NCBI RefSeq assembly: GCF_035222275.1
Contig: NW_026946359.1
Location: 6,944,001 to 7,008,000, forward strand
From: Podospora bellae-mahoneyi
Lineage: Eukaryota; Ascomycota; Sordariomycetes; Sordariales; Podosporaceae
Length of the DNA: 64,000 nt
Reading direction: 5' to 3'
Below the pieces are notes generated by a model that was given only the letters and a program-made list of their open reading frames with translations, was not told where the DNA came from and made no database searches. Below, in pieces: positions 21,139 through 32,446 of the stretch; the first letter of the stretch is position 1; every line of letters starts with the position of its first letter. The translations under genes and the position numbers were made by a program.

Positions 21139-22563
21139 CCTGCTCGCTGGGGCTCCTCAATGATGAGAGACCGGAGACGGGTATCATGTAGATAGCGACA
21201 AAACTGACCAAGTTTGTCAGAATCCGTGGTTTTCATGTCTGAGCTTGACTCGCATATCGGAGCTATCAAAGAAACCGATGAGCTCATGGGACAGCTATCA
21301 GCCCCCATGCCCAACGACAGGGATCATCATTGGCCCGCAGCCCAACTTCTCGGCACTGGGGCGGGTGAGGCGGGGGGTGGCTGCTGCGCTCACAGCGCCT
21401 TGTGTGCACCACCAGATGAAGCTGGCGTCATGCTGCATGAGAGACCTTGTCCAATGTTTTGCCATGGACCGGCAACGACCACCGCTCATTGCCCGTTGCG
21501 GTCCACTGGTCAGACCATACGAGAGTCGCGTGCCGACCGACGCTTCAAGTTTTTTGGCTCTCTTTGTTGCCATCTTCTGACAACCATGAGCTAGCGTCCT
21601 ATTATCGACCCTGCGGGGGACATTCGAGGTCGCAGGAGACTCTGCTGTTAGCGGGGGTCGGTGGAGTATCCGGGGAATCTCAAGGGACCAACCCCCCGCC
21701 AAGTACCACAACACACTCCACCACCTTTCAGAGGGACCTTGGGTGACCGTAAAGATGGAGACGTCCCGGGCCATCAACAGGTGCTGATCCTTCGGGCCTC
21801 CCGTGCCATTCGTAGAGTGTCAGCAGCTGCTCTTTAGAGGTGTGTCCAACTGGCAACCCAGTGGCCTATTCCCTGATTTCAACCTCTCTGCTCAACAAGC
21901 CTCTCGGTGAGGATCCGGACACAGCTGAGGACACGTCGAGAACGACGAGACTTCACTGGTCGGCCAAGAGGGCCCGAGAGGTTCTCTCTCTCTCTCTCTC
22001 TCTTGATAACCAAGGGTTCTTGTCGAGCACCACCTTGGCCGTATCTTGGCACACAATCCATGTCATGATGAACCGAATCCGTAGCGGTGCAGCCTTCTTG
22101 AAGCAGTTCGCCGGCTCCACACATCTGACGCTGGGCACGGCGCGTTGTGTCTGTATATATCGACGTCGGCGTTTCCTGTCCGGCGTCAGTTGATCTCCAG
22201 ATCTCTCATTCTTCAAACTTGCAAGGTCAGACCAACGACAAGCGGTCCCACTCTCCCCGCAAAGCTGCAGGCATCAAAGCCTTGCTGCTGGAAGGCGCTG
22301 CACCTCCTACCCTCCCGCCGCCTGCCCGTCTTGGAGATCAACGCGACTTGGAGGGAAGCCCTTGTTTCTGCGCTGTCTCTCGCTTATCAACAGACGCCGT
22401 CTAATACCTCCTCCAGCTTTAGAAGACCAACTTCCTCTCTGAACCTCTTAGCCTCTCTCCCCTTTTTTTTATTATTTTTTTTTAAACTTTCTATCCTAAA
22501 GACCACCTAAGCAGCTCACCTGGCACGGCATATCCTTCACCTCTTTAGACCTAGACGCTTGGG
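21139..22563. other. Divergent intergenic region with CT microsatellite
   Basis: This 1.4-kb region lies between the starts of the thioredoxin-like gene and the MFS transporter. A (TC)n run of about 20 bases lies near 21983-22004, and pyrimidine-rich stretches occur at about 22440-22500, common in 5' UTRs of filamentous fungi. Overlapping open frames on both strands have no recognisable domain. Confidence 0.5.
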
Positions 22564-24747
22564 ATGGCAAGCAGCTTGGGCGAATCACCGCAGCGGCGAA
22601 AATGGTTTTCGCGCAATTCATCCAATGGGGAGGGTTCCGTTGAAAAAAAGGGCCCAAGAAGATGGACGATGGGAATCCTGGAAGACAAGGAGACGATCGA
22701 GGTTCCAGGTATGTCCCTTACAACGGCTTTCAAGCAAGTCTGGTTGCTAACACCGCTCCTAGGCTCCGTTCTCTTGCTGGCCCCTGATCACAACGAGCCG
22801 CTCGGCTTGAGGAACGCACCCGCAAGAACATCTCATTCCTCTATTCCTGTCGGTGTCCTTCGCCAGGTCACCGAACCACCGCCTCCGGCCGAGGACCCCA
22901 AGAAGAAGACCAAGGATGGGAAAATCATCTTAGATCCTCAGCCTGATGATTCGGCCAACGATCCTCTGAACTGGCCGGTATGGCGAAGAGACTCTTCGCT
23001 TCTCTCTCTCGGGCTCTACTGCCTCGTTGGTGGAGGCATGACGCCCATCCTGGCCGCCGGGTTCACCGACGTTGCCAGCGATTATGGGGTAGATGTTCAC
23101 ACCGTCTCCCTCACGACAGGTCTGTACATGATGGGTATGGGTCTGGGCTCCGTTGTGTTCTCTCCAACTGCCATCTTGTGGGGAAAGCGGCCAGTCTACC
23201 TGTTCAGTTCCGTCCTGTTCCTTTTGACTTCGGTTTGGTGTGCCTTGTCACCAAACTTCGCCTCGTTGGTGGTTGCCCGTATCCTCCAGGGTGTCTCCGT
23301 CAGCCCTGTCGAATGTCTTCCTTCCGCCACCATTGCCGAAATCTTCTTCCTTCACGAGCGCGCATTCCGCATCGGTATCTACACTCTGTTGTTGCTCGGT
23401 GGGAAGAATCTGGTTCCTTTGGTCAGCGCTGCCATTATTCAAAAGTTGGGATGGCGATGGGTATTTTGGTAAGTCCATCAGCATGCGTGTCCTTCGAGTG
23501 CGGGACTGACGCCTTGTTCTAGGATCGTTGCCATCATCGTCGGGTTCTGCTCGGTCCTCTTGTTTCTTTTTGTCCCCGAATCTTTCTGGGACCGTGCTCC
23601 GCATCGCAGAAAGAAGTCCAGACCAAACTTCTTCCGCCGCTTCTCCTCGAGACACGATGTGGCTCACCCGGGGGCTCATGCCACCCCGGCTGACACGCCT
23701 GCTCCGCAATCACCAATCACGGAAGCTGTGCCTTCACCCGAGCCTCCGAAAGCCGCGACCAGGGCGCAGGTCGGTTTCGCTCCGGAGCCCGAGTACCTAG
23801 ATTCTGAGCCCCGCGAGAGAGCATCGCAAGACATCCAACGACCCTCAACTGCCCAAGCCCCTCCTGCGGCTTCAGAGTCGGAAAAGCCGGTCTCCGACGG
23901 CCCAGCCTCGAGAACTCCTCACGACACCGATAGTGAGTCGCTTTCGAGCTCTCGGTCCGGGCGAGAGGCGTACACGACCGTCTTGCGCGGCGCACCCCCG
24001 AAATCTTTTGTTCAGCAGCTCAAACCCTTCAATGGCCGCCTCAACAAGGACAAGTGGCACAAGGCTGCCGTCCGGCCTCTGATTCTTCTGTCGTATCCTG
24101 CCGTGTTGTGGTCATCAATCGTGTACGCGTGCTCGGTCGGATGGCTTATCGTGATATCAGAATCTATGGCCGTGATATACCGAGAGGAAGTCTACGACTT
24201 TGACGCCCTTCAGACCGGTCTCGTCTACATCTCTCCCTTTATCGGTGGTGTCCTCGGAACTGCCGTGGCAGGCAGAGTCTCGGATGTCATTGTGAAGGCG
24301 ATGGCGAGACGCAATGGTGGACTTTACGAACCCGAGTTCAGACTCATCATGGCTCTCCCCGTGGCCATCACCACGGTTATCGGCCTGATGGGTTTCGGCT
24401 GGTCGGCCGAGGTGAGAGATCACTGGATGGTGCCGACGGCATTCTTTGGCATAATTTCCTTTGGGTGCTGTTTGGGATCAACAACCAGCATCACCTTCTG
24501 CGTCGACAGCTACAGACAGTATGCCGGCGAGGCCCTTGTCACGCTCAACTTTTGCAAGAACATCTTCCATGGTCTTGTTTTCAGTTTGTTCGTCACCGGC
24601 TGGCTGAGCTCGGACGGACCCAAGAAGGTGTACATTTGGATTGGTGTCATTCAGCTTATCCTGCTGCTGTTCACCATCCCGATGTATATCTATGGCAAGC
24701 GGGCGCGCATGTGGACGGTGCGGAAGAACTTTATGGAGAGGTTCTAG
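22564..24747 (+). CDS. MFS transporter, DHA1-type (12-TM drug:H+ antiporter-like)
   Basis: Exons 22564-22708, 22763-23468 and 23523-24747; two 54-nt introns (GTATGT...CTAG and GTAAGT...CTAG) give 691 residues. After a hydrophilic N-terminus comes DDSANDPLNWPVWRRD, the pre-TM1 signature of fungal DHA1 carriers. TM1-6 follow, with WGKRPVYLFSSVLFLLTSVW (motif-A region), ARILQGVSVSPVECLPSATI and WRWVFW. A long cytosolic Pro/Ser-rich loop (about 150 residues) separates TM6 from TM7-12, which includes SVGWLIVISESMAVIY and the tail FTIPMYIYGKRARMW. Substrate cannot be read from sequence; relatives export drugs, polyamines or small metabolites at the plasma membrane. Intron 1 is a multiple of three without a stop, so its retention would insert 18 residues. 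No biosynthetic cluster adjoins it. Confidence 0.85.
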
Positions 24748-25257
24748 GAGAGCATCGAGTGGAGAAAGCAGGAGAGGCTTCATGTCAACTTTCAAAAGGT
24801 TGGACACAGGAAATCGGAGTGAGACTTTTTTTTGTTTTTTTTGTTGTTTTTTTTTTGGCGTTTTTTTAAAGACTTTCGTTTTATGACCGCATGGTTTAGT
24901 GTTACTGCATTGCATTTGCATGGCCGGTTTTTTTCTTTTTTTTTTTCTTTCTTATGGACTGGGCTGGGATTTGATGACTTTTTTAAACGGTCTGTGTTCT
25001 GGATATGATATATGATACCAACATGGCTTTAGCACTCGTTAGAAATACATTGATATGATATATGTTGTACACTTATAGTCATACTATCTTTGAAGATCGT
25101 GTTGTGGTGTTGTAGGTTATCAAGGTCCCTTCTCCACTTTCATGCCCCTCTCCCCCCAACTTTTACCATCTCTTCAAACCCTCCAACATTTTTTTTTGGG
25201 TCTTTAAACGCTCCATCAAACCCGCCATCACCAGTCACCACCATATCAACCACGGCA
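24748..25257. other. Intergenic region with T-rich tract
   Basis: This lies between the MFS stop and the Elp6 start. T-rich runs at about 24826-24870 and 24927-24950 fit a 3' UTR/termination region. A second T-run lies just before the Elp6 start. No gene seen. Confidence 0.5.
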
Positions 25258-26154
25258 ATGTCGACCACAACCCCCCACCTTTTGGAACCCTACCTCTCCC
25301 TGCCCCGGGAAACCTCCCTCATTGTTCTCAGCTCCATCCTCGGCGCATCGACAAACTGGCTGCTGGCGCGGTACATCCACTCCTACCTCAAAACCCCCAG
25401 CGTCGAAGGCGAGCCAGAAGTCGCCGTATTGCTGGCGTCCTTCCTCCGAGACTACTCCTTCTTCCAGCAGACCCTCTCCAAGCTCTCGATCGACCTCGAC
25501 TCCGAAGTCCGAAAGGGCAGGTTCGCGTTTGTGGATGGGTTGACGAGCTTGTTTCTCCCGTCCCAGCGGTCCGGGGGGAGGTTGCAGGACGGGGATGATC
25601 TCCGGGCGGTTCAGAGACAGATCGGAGATGCCCTGGCGGGGTTGGATGCGGGGAGGAAGAGAAGGGTGGTGCTGGTGCTGGACCAGCCGGATTTCTTGGT
25701 TGCGAGTACTAGTGCTGGCGGTGGGGAAGGGGCGGGGATCGCGGTGAGGGATGTCATCTTGGATCTAAGAGAGGTTTGTCTTCCCTTCCCACCGCCCCCG
25801 TCCCCCGACCCTCGTGGCCATTGGCAAGGGAAAAAAAAGAGTTTGTGGATGGGGCTGACAGACAATGAACAGAAAGTCCACAGCTGCGTCGTTACCGTGT
25901 CAGCCGACGACCCTCTCGTTCACCCTCCTGTCGCTCCCACACCCCTCGAGACGAACCACTCCTGGTTTGTGCTGTCACTGCTTCACGAGGCGGACATGCT
26001 GTGCGCCCTGAGGCTGCTGGACACTGGTACAGCAAAGGATGTCAGTGGGGTGGTGAGGATCACCAGTTCGAGGGATGGCGAGACGGAGGACAGAGAGTAT
26101 CTTTACAAGGTTGGGGGGCATGGCGGTGCCAAGGTCTTCGAGAGGGGGCAGTAG
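25258..26154 (+). CDS. elp6: Elongator complex subunit 6 (Elp6)
   Basis: Exons 25258-25773 and 25873-26154 with a 99-nt intron (GTTTGT donor, GCTGACAGA branch, GAACAG acceptor) give 265 residues. The start MSTTTPHLLEPYLSLPRETS leads into LIVLSSILGASTNWLLARYI, the conserved Elp6 N-terminal strand-helix. Then LLASFLRDYSFFQQTLSKLS, GRFAFVDGLTSLF and RVVLVLDQPDFLVA follow, the RecA-like core without Walker residues. Exon 2 carries NHSWFVLSLLHEADMLCALR. Elp4-Elp5-Elp6 form a RecA-like hexamer that binds the Elp1-3 core in tRNA wobble-uridine modification (cm5/mcm5U34). The intron has no in-frame stop, so unspliced message would add 33 residues. Confidence 0.85.
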   Translation: MSTTTPHLLEPYLSLPRETSLIVLSSILGASTNWLLARYIHSYLKTPSVEGEPEVAVLLASFLRDYSFFQQTLSKLSIDLDSEVRKGRFAFVDGLTSLFLPSQRSGGRLQDGDDLRAVQRQIGDALAGLDAGRKRRVVLVLDQPDFLVASTSAGGGEGAGIAVRDVILDLREVCLPFPPPPSPDPRGHWQGKKKSLWMGLTDNEQKVHSCVVTVSADDPLVHPPVAPTPLETNHSWFVLSLLHEADMLCALRLLDTGTAKDVSGVVRITSSRDGETEDREYLYKVGGHGGAKVFERGQ

Positions 26155-26843
26155 ATGTCACGATATGGCAAGTAAATGGATGAGATGCTCATGGCATGAC
26201 AAGTCATAGGATGATATGGTCCAGAAAGGCATAGCAAGCACGCACACATATGACGCAAGCGAATGATGCCCAATTTTTGACAGCAAAACCGCCGCCCAAG
26301 TAGCTGAGAGCACAGCGTTCCAAGAGACAGCCGGACGCATGGAATATGGCACGAGAAGCCCAATTCCAATCATCAATCATGGACAGCACCAGAGGACATC
26401 ATAAGCCAGCACCAAAGAGGTAAACACAGAAATACCGATTTTGAACCCCTTTGCGCCTGACTCTTGGGAGCGTCTGCTGGGCTGTCCTAGTAATAACAAA
26501 GAAACACCTTCACGCCTTTCATAAAACCGTCTGCCCTTGATGCTGTTTCATCACTTTTTTTGTGCTTGACTCTCGTGCCCATGGATAAACTGGTCTGGAT
26601 GGTAGTTGGTTCGTCGCGAGTGCATTCGCGATTTTTGTGTGTTCTGTGGTTTATGACCCCAATTTGCCCGCCGAGATGCATACCATTTGTGATGACTGAA
26701 AGCAGCAAAGCATAAAAAACCGCGAGCATGGTTTCCCCGTCCGGAATAAATTTGTGAATCCCAGCGCCCGTTTACACCGCTCGCCAAAAACGACCCGTCC
26801 CGTCATCCATGTTCCAGCCCATCAATGCCCGAAAACGACCTGC
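26155..26843. other. Convergent intergenic region (Elp6 / eL37 3' ends)
   Basis: A 0.7-kb stretch with only short unsupported open frames. It presumably holds the two 3' UTRs; nothing else is recognised. Confidence 0.5.
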
Positions 26844-27549
26844 TTACTCGGAAGCGGTGTTGGGACCCCGCGAGCCCTTGGGGACACCAGTCTGGAAGCC
26901 GTTCTTGAACTTTCTGGAGACGGTGCTGAGGTATCTCATGCGGCCGGTGCCGGTGACCTTTCTGCGCTTAGCCTTCTCGGACCAGTTGTCTGTAATACCG
27001 CGAACGTCAGCAAGCCGTTCCCTTTTCATGTCGTCTCGAGTGTTGTTGGCAACCTACACTTGCGGGTCTTAGCAGCGGGGTAGCCGCACGAAGCGCAGGT
27101 GTGCTTCTGGTTGTGCATGGAACGGCGACTGTTGAACACCAATGTCAATATCTATTCGTCATCCTCCTCTCGTTCCTCCCCGTCGGCAATCGAATCGTTC
27201 TCTCGTCCGGCTCGTCGATGAAGGGCTCGCGAGGACTTACCCGCAGCGTCTGCAGATCCCGTGGGTCTTGTTGTGGCTATTGATGAGAGTCAGCAATGAA
27301 TTCCGCCTCACTCCATATCCCAATGTCGAAACATACCGCTTGCCAAAGCTGGAGGTACCCTTCGCTGTTATCGAGTCAGCATAACCGTGACCAATCCCGT
27401 ACGCAATTTGTAGATGCAAAATTTCGGCCACGGATGAGCCATCAAGGCGTCGAGGACATCGGCATCTCGAGTCGAGGATGCATTTCGATATTTCGGGGAT
27501 GGGTATGGTGTGCTCAGGTATTGCAACGGAGGGGTGGGAACGTACTCAT
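26844..27549 (-). CDS. rpl37: 60S ribosomal protein eL37
   Basis: Five exons: 27549-27546, 27364-27337, 27276-27241, 27128-27058 and 26989-26844, giving 94 residues. The first coding exon is only ATG plus A (GTACGT donor, 181-nt intron), completing [11 protein letters not shown]. The others join as [32 protein letters not shown] and [20 protein letters not shown]. Intron donors are GTACGT, GTATGT, GTAAGT and GTAGGT. The zinc ribbon is C19/C22/C34/C37. The C-terminal region ([15 protein letters not shown]) is classic eL37. This is a structural protein of the large cytosolic ribosomal subunit. Introns crowded near the 5' end are common in fungal ribosomal protein genes. Confidence 0.95.
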
Positions 27550-27996
27550 TTTGGCGGTGGATCTAGAAAAATTGTCGAGTTAGAATTGAAAATGGGGAGA
27601 AAGCTACTTCTTGGTCGATTAAACGTACCTGCGTCGTCGTCGACAAGAGGGAGCTTTGTGATGGGTTGCAGAATCTCTCGCGGTTCCGGGGTCGCGAAAT
27701 TTTGGGAATCTGTGTGGCCAAGCGTTTTCCTGGTTAGGGCTGCGGGGGCCACCAGAACAGCCACACGTGGCTAGTGCGAAAACCACACGGCGCAGTTCCA
27801 GTCCGCCAAGATATCTTCGCAGCACGGCCCCATATTATTTCTGGGCTAACTGATAAGATAAGCGTCACTCGGTCTGGGTGGAATCAGGGGCAGCAATCAT
27901 CACAAGTAAATGGAAGATTGTATTCTATGGATGATGAGTATTGGCTAACACTACGAAAAATTCCTTTTAAATCCCCCCCCCTTTTTTTTTGTTTTC
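27550..27996. promoter_or_regulatory. Upstream region of eL37 / downstream of ValRS
   Basis: Both flanking genes are on the minus strand, so this 447-bp gap contains the ValRS 3' UTR and the eL37 promoter. A double GATA motif (ctgataagataag, about 27849-27862) is visible, and a C/T run at about 27970-27995 abuts the ValRS stop. No gene. Confidence 0.4.
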
Positions 27997-30900
27997 TTAG
28001 AGCTTGAGTTTGCTGAACTCGGCGAGTGTCCGCTCGTAGTTCTCCTTGGCCGCCTGTGCATCGGCAAGCTTCTTCTTCTCAGCTGTTACGACAACATCAC
28101 TGACCTTTTCGAAACCCTCACGGTTGATCAGCTCCTCCTGCTTGGTAATTGCGACGGTGGTCTTTTGAAGCTTGGTGGTGATCTTCTTGATCTCGGCTGC
28201 AATATCTGTGATTTGGTCGCTGACCTGGAGAAGAACAACAATCTCGGCGTTCACGACACTAACAGCGCAGCCCTTGGGGGTGGCGGACTCCTCGATAACC
28301 TCGGTGGAAGCAATGCTCCTGCCGGAGAGGGTCTTGATGGCGTTGAGCTGCGCGCTCACCTTCTCCAAGGCGGCAGGAGTAGAAGCCACGATGAAGGCAC
28401 GGCCATCACGAATGTTGTATTCAGCAGCCAACGATCTGATACCGCTAGCGCACTTGAGACCAAGCTCGTAGTCTGCACTCTCAGCAGGGAACTCGAGAGC
28501 CTGGTCAGCCTCGGGATACGGCGCCAGGAGGATGGAAGGAGTCTCATCTCCAGCCTTCCGTGGCAGACGCTGCCAGAGCTCCTCGGTGATGAAGGGAAGC
28601 ATAGGGTGCAGTAGACGCAGGCACGTATCAAGAACAAAATAGAGGACTTGGCGGACAGAGTTGGCTTGGGCAGGGTCCGCATCTGGGCCCAGCATGCCCT
28701 TGCTGTTCTCAACGAAGATGTCGCAGAAGTCATCACTGTGTTTGGTTAGAGGCTCTGTCTGAACTTTGACCCAAGGGAAACCGTTGACTTACTAGAAGAG
28801 CGAGTACACGAGCCTGGTGGCAGTGGAGAATTGCCTGTTCGTGAGAGCCTCGTTGATGCCCTTGACGGCCGCGTTGGTACGGTGAACAATCCAGCGCTCT
28901 GGGACCGACAGAGCCGCGAGGTCAAGCTGGGCATCAGGCTTGAAGGAATCGCCAAGGTTGCCCAACACGTACTTGGAAGCTTGCCAAACCTTGTTGCAGA
29001 ATCTGCGGTAGGCCGCCATGACGCGGATGTCGAAGTTGATGTCGCCACCACCGGTGGTGTACGAGAGAAGCGTGAAACGCAGAGCATCAGCGCCGCACTC
29101 TGGGATGCCGCCAGGGAACGATTGCTTCTGGTACTTGGTGGCACGCTCAACCTCGTCAGACCTGAGGTTACCTGTCAAGAGCTTCGCATGAAGGTCCTCG
29201 AGCTTGATACCGTTGATGATGTCCAACGGGTCAATGACATTACCCAAACTCTTGCTCATCTTCCGCCCTTCGGCGTCGCGGATCAACGAGTGGCAGTACA
29301 CCTCAGTGAAGGGAACCTTGCCCGTCAACTTCAGGGAGAGCATGATCATTCTGGCAATCCAGAAGAACAGAATATCCCAGCCGGATTCGAGCAGCTCGGT
29401 GGGGAAGAACTTCTTGAAATCATCCTTCTCCGTGTTGGGCCAGCCCAAGATAGCCATGGGCCACAAGCCGGAGCTGAACCAGGTGTCGAGGCAGTCAGGG
29501 TCTTGCTCGAGGGTGTAGTTCTTGCCGGGGAACAGCTCGGCAGCCTTCTCGGCGGCCTTGGCCTTGGCCTCTTCGGCATTTCTGCCAACAACCCAGGTGG
29601 CCTTGTCTGTTTCCTCGCTGTCCTCGCCTTCAAGGACAATACGGTACGCCGGGATACGGTGGCCCCACCACAACTGTCTGGAAATGCACCAGTCGGTGAT
29701 GTTGTTGAGCCATTGGAAGTAGCTCTTGCGGGCACTCTCCGGGCTGATCTTGATCTCACCACTCTCAACGACTCTCATGGCATCCTTGGCCATGTCCTCC
29801 ATCTTCACCCACCACTGAGGCGCCATGCGAGGCTCGATAACATCCCCACTGCGCTCGCAAATGGGGATAACCATGGCGTTGGGCTCCTTCTTGACGAACA
29901 AGCCAAGCTTAGCCAACTCCTCGACAACCGTGTAACGGGCGTTGAATCTCTTCTGGCCCTGGAACATAGCTCCGTTCTCGTTGATCAAGCCGTCTTCGGT
30001 AAGGACGTTGATGAACTCAAGCTTGTGGGCGACGCCGAGCTTGTAATCGTTGAAGTCGTGCGCGGGGGTGAGCTTGACAGCACCAGTGCCGAATTCTGGG
30101 TCAACGTAGGAATCCTCGACTATGGGCATCAACCTCCGGGTGAAGGGATGACGAGCGTGCTTTCCGACAAGGTGTGCGTAGCGGGCATCACCGGGGCTGA
30201 CAGCGATACCGCTATCGCCCAACATTGTCTCGGGACGTGTGGTGGCAACAGTGATGAACTCGTCTGACCCCTCAATTGGGTACTTAAAGTATGTGAGGAC
30301 ACCGAACTCAACCTTTCTGTCATAGCCCGGCACGTCAATCATGGTGCGCCCGGTGATATCCTTGTTGACGACCTCCAAGGTGCTGAGGGCGGTACGAAGG
30401 TGAGTGGACCAGTTAACCAAGCGGTTGGACCTGTAGATGAGACCCTCATCGTGAAGAGTGACAAACGCCTCCATAACGGCGGCAGTCAGGTTCTCGTCCA
30501 TGGTGAAGGCCTCGCGGCTCCAGTCCATGGAGCCACCCATGAGTCTCTGGGCATTGTTGATGCGCTCATGGTATTCCCCCTTCCACTCCCACACGCGCTT
30601 TGTGAACTCCTCGCGGCCTAGATCGTGGCGCGTCTTCTTCTCTCTCTTGTACAGCATCTTTTCGACAACGGACTGAGTGGCGATACCGGCGTGATCGCAA
30701 CCCGGGACCCAGAGTGTGCTGAGGCCCTTCATCCGGTTCCATCGAATAAGTGTATCTTGGAGAGAGTTGGCGAGAGCATGGCCGCAGTGAAGCGCACCAG
30801 TGACGTTCGGGGGCGGCAGGGCAATGACGAATTTGCCAGCATCAGGGGTCCGGGGCTCTTGAGGCTTGAAGTAGCCGCTCTTCTCCCACCATGAATACCA

Positions 30901-31415
30901 TGACGACTCGACGGCCTTGGGGTTATATGCTGAGAAGTGCGGGTGATCGAAGGGCTGGATCTTCTTCTTCTCGCCAGCTGGGGTCTCGTCCTTGTAGGGG
31001 GGAAGGACAGGAGTCTCGGCCTTCTTCGCCTTGGGCTTCGGGGCTTCGGCAGGCTTGTCACCGGCTTGTTGCTGTTGCTTCAGCTTGGCGGCAGCTTGCT
31101 TCGCAGCGAATTTGGCAGCCTTTTCGGCTTTGGCCTTCTCCTTGGCCTCTTTGGGCATGTCAGAATATGATCAAGGAAACGACAATGGCGGCGCTCGGCG
31201 GATCTAGACTCACCATTTTTCTTTGGCGCAGGCGCATCGGGAGCGGCGGCCGGTGTGGTCGCCGGCGCGGGGGCTTTAGCAGCTTCGTCGGCCATTTTGG
31301 ATAGTCGGTACGCTGAGGAGTGATAGATTCGAGGTTCTGGACGGAAAGAAGCCAAGGATGCTTTAAGCAGCGAGTTCCGTGTCGAACTAACCAGTCGCCA
31401 CGACGAGCTCAGCAT
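27997..31415 (-). CDS. Valyl-tRNA synthetase, probably both cytosolic and mitochondrial
   Basis: Exons 31415-31214, 31148-28793 and 28735-27997; introns of 65 nt (GTGAGT...AAAG) and 57 nt (GTAAGT, CTCTAAC, CACAG) give 1098 residues. The class I motifs are clear: [16 protein letters not shown] (HIGH, ~179-194), [14 protein letters not shown] (KMSKS), and editing-domain text such as [17 protein letters not shown]. The anticodon-binding domain has [17 protein letters not shown], and the C-terminal coiled coil has [20 protein letters not shown]. Two in-frame ATGs exist. The first gives [20 protein letters not shown], an Arg/Ser-rich presequence. The second, at 31295 ([13 protein letters not shown]), gives the cytosolic form with a basic Lys/Ala/Gln extension. 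This is the yeast VAS1 arrangement, and in Neurospora cyt-20/un-3 encodes both forms and maps close to mat. Confidence 0.95.
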
Positions 31416-32446
31416 CCAGGCTCAGCGGGGGGGTCAATTGAGTATTAAGAGGGGCGGCAGCGTGACTCTTAACGAGGGGCCTTTCATGCTGGCTGCAGGC
31501 TCTTTTTCCATATGCAAAAAAAGGTGGGGTTCCGGCGAGGATTCAACGTCGAGTCAGTTGCGACCTGAACCATACCGTACAGAACCCTAACCCGTGGGTA
31601 GCTTGCTTCTCTGTTGCTTTCTGCCACTACTACCCCGCGCGACCTTGGCCCCAACTTTGTCTCCCAACACACAAGGCTGGCCGTCGAGTGATTCTGGAAC
31701 AAATTGTAACATGGACCCCTTTTTTTTTCCCCAACATGACCTCCTCAAGCGAAGTTCGAAATGCCCAAGCATTCAAGCTTCTCCTACCACAAGTTGAGAA
31801 TCCCGTCCACCTGTGTGACTCCTTACTGATAAGTGCATAGCACAGCCCGTTGCTCCACCCCGGATTACTCAAGCAATGAGTATTCTTGCTGACTCTTTTG
31901 TGTGGCTTGTAGATTGCACCCAACACAGAACTGTTGGAGATATGTAAAAATTCGAGAATCAGAGGCACGTGCCGTCAAAAAGGCGACTATCGAGGAAGGA
32001 ATGCGGGGAATGCTTGCAAGACAGGTCGCCCCACGTACAATTCAGCAGCTGTTCCCGGTCCTATCCGCTGCGAGGGAGTCCACTTGACCCACGCCACTTT
32101 CCAGCTCTCCCTTACCAAGACTGGCCGCTACACTGTAACTCTAATGCTCTTATCGCTCATTGATTGATTATCTCGTCATCTCCAACAACATCAACCCGTG
32201 CTCAGCCTTCACCCCCTTTCCCGCCCACCTCGGTCGCCTTGCCTTTTCCTCCTTAACGTGCTCCCTTGACGCCAGTGTTATTTCCCAGGGCTACAGCGGA
32301 TGACTACCTAGGCGCGCCACGACGCGACGGCTCAAGCCCGCCCGACCCAACGTCCCAACTGCAGCTTGTTTCTGAGCCCTACGCAAGTCCTGGTCAAGAG
32401 CAGGCCGGACGCCTCCTTGCGGCCGCTTGCGCTGTGATAATCTACG
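31416..32446. promoter_or_regulatory. Divergent intergenic region, ValRS / RING gene
   Basis: About 1 kb between two divergent start codons; it should hold both promoters and 5' UTRs. A GATA-type site (ctgataag, 31827-31834) is visible. Only short, unsupported open frames are present. Confidence 0.4.

Noticed and set aside
28831-30267. 478-codon plus-strand ORF antisense to ValRS
   Set aside because: It lies wholly over the ValRS core exon; its translation is a mirror of GC-rich codon use and has no domain.
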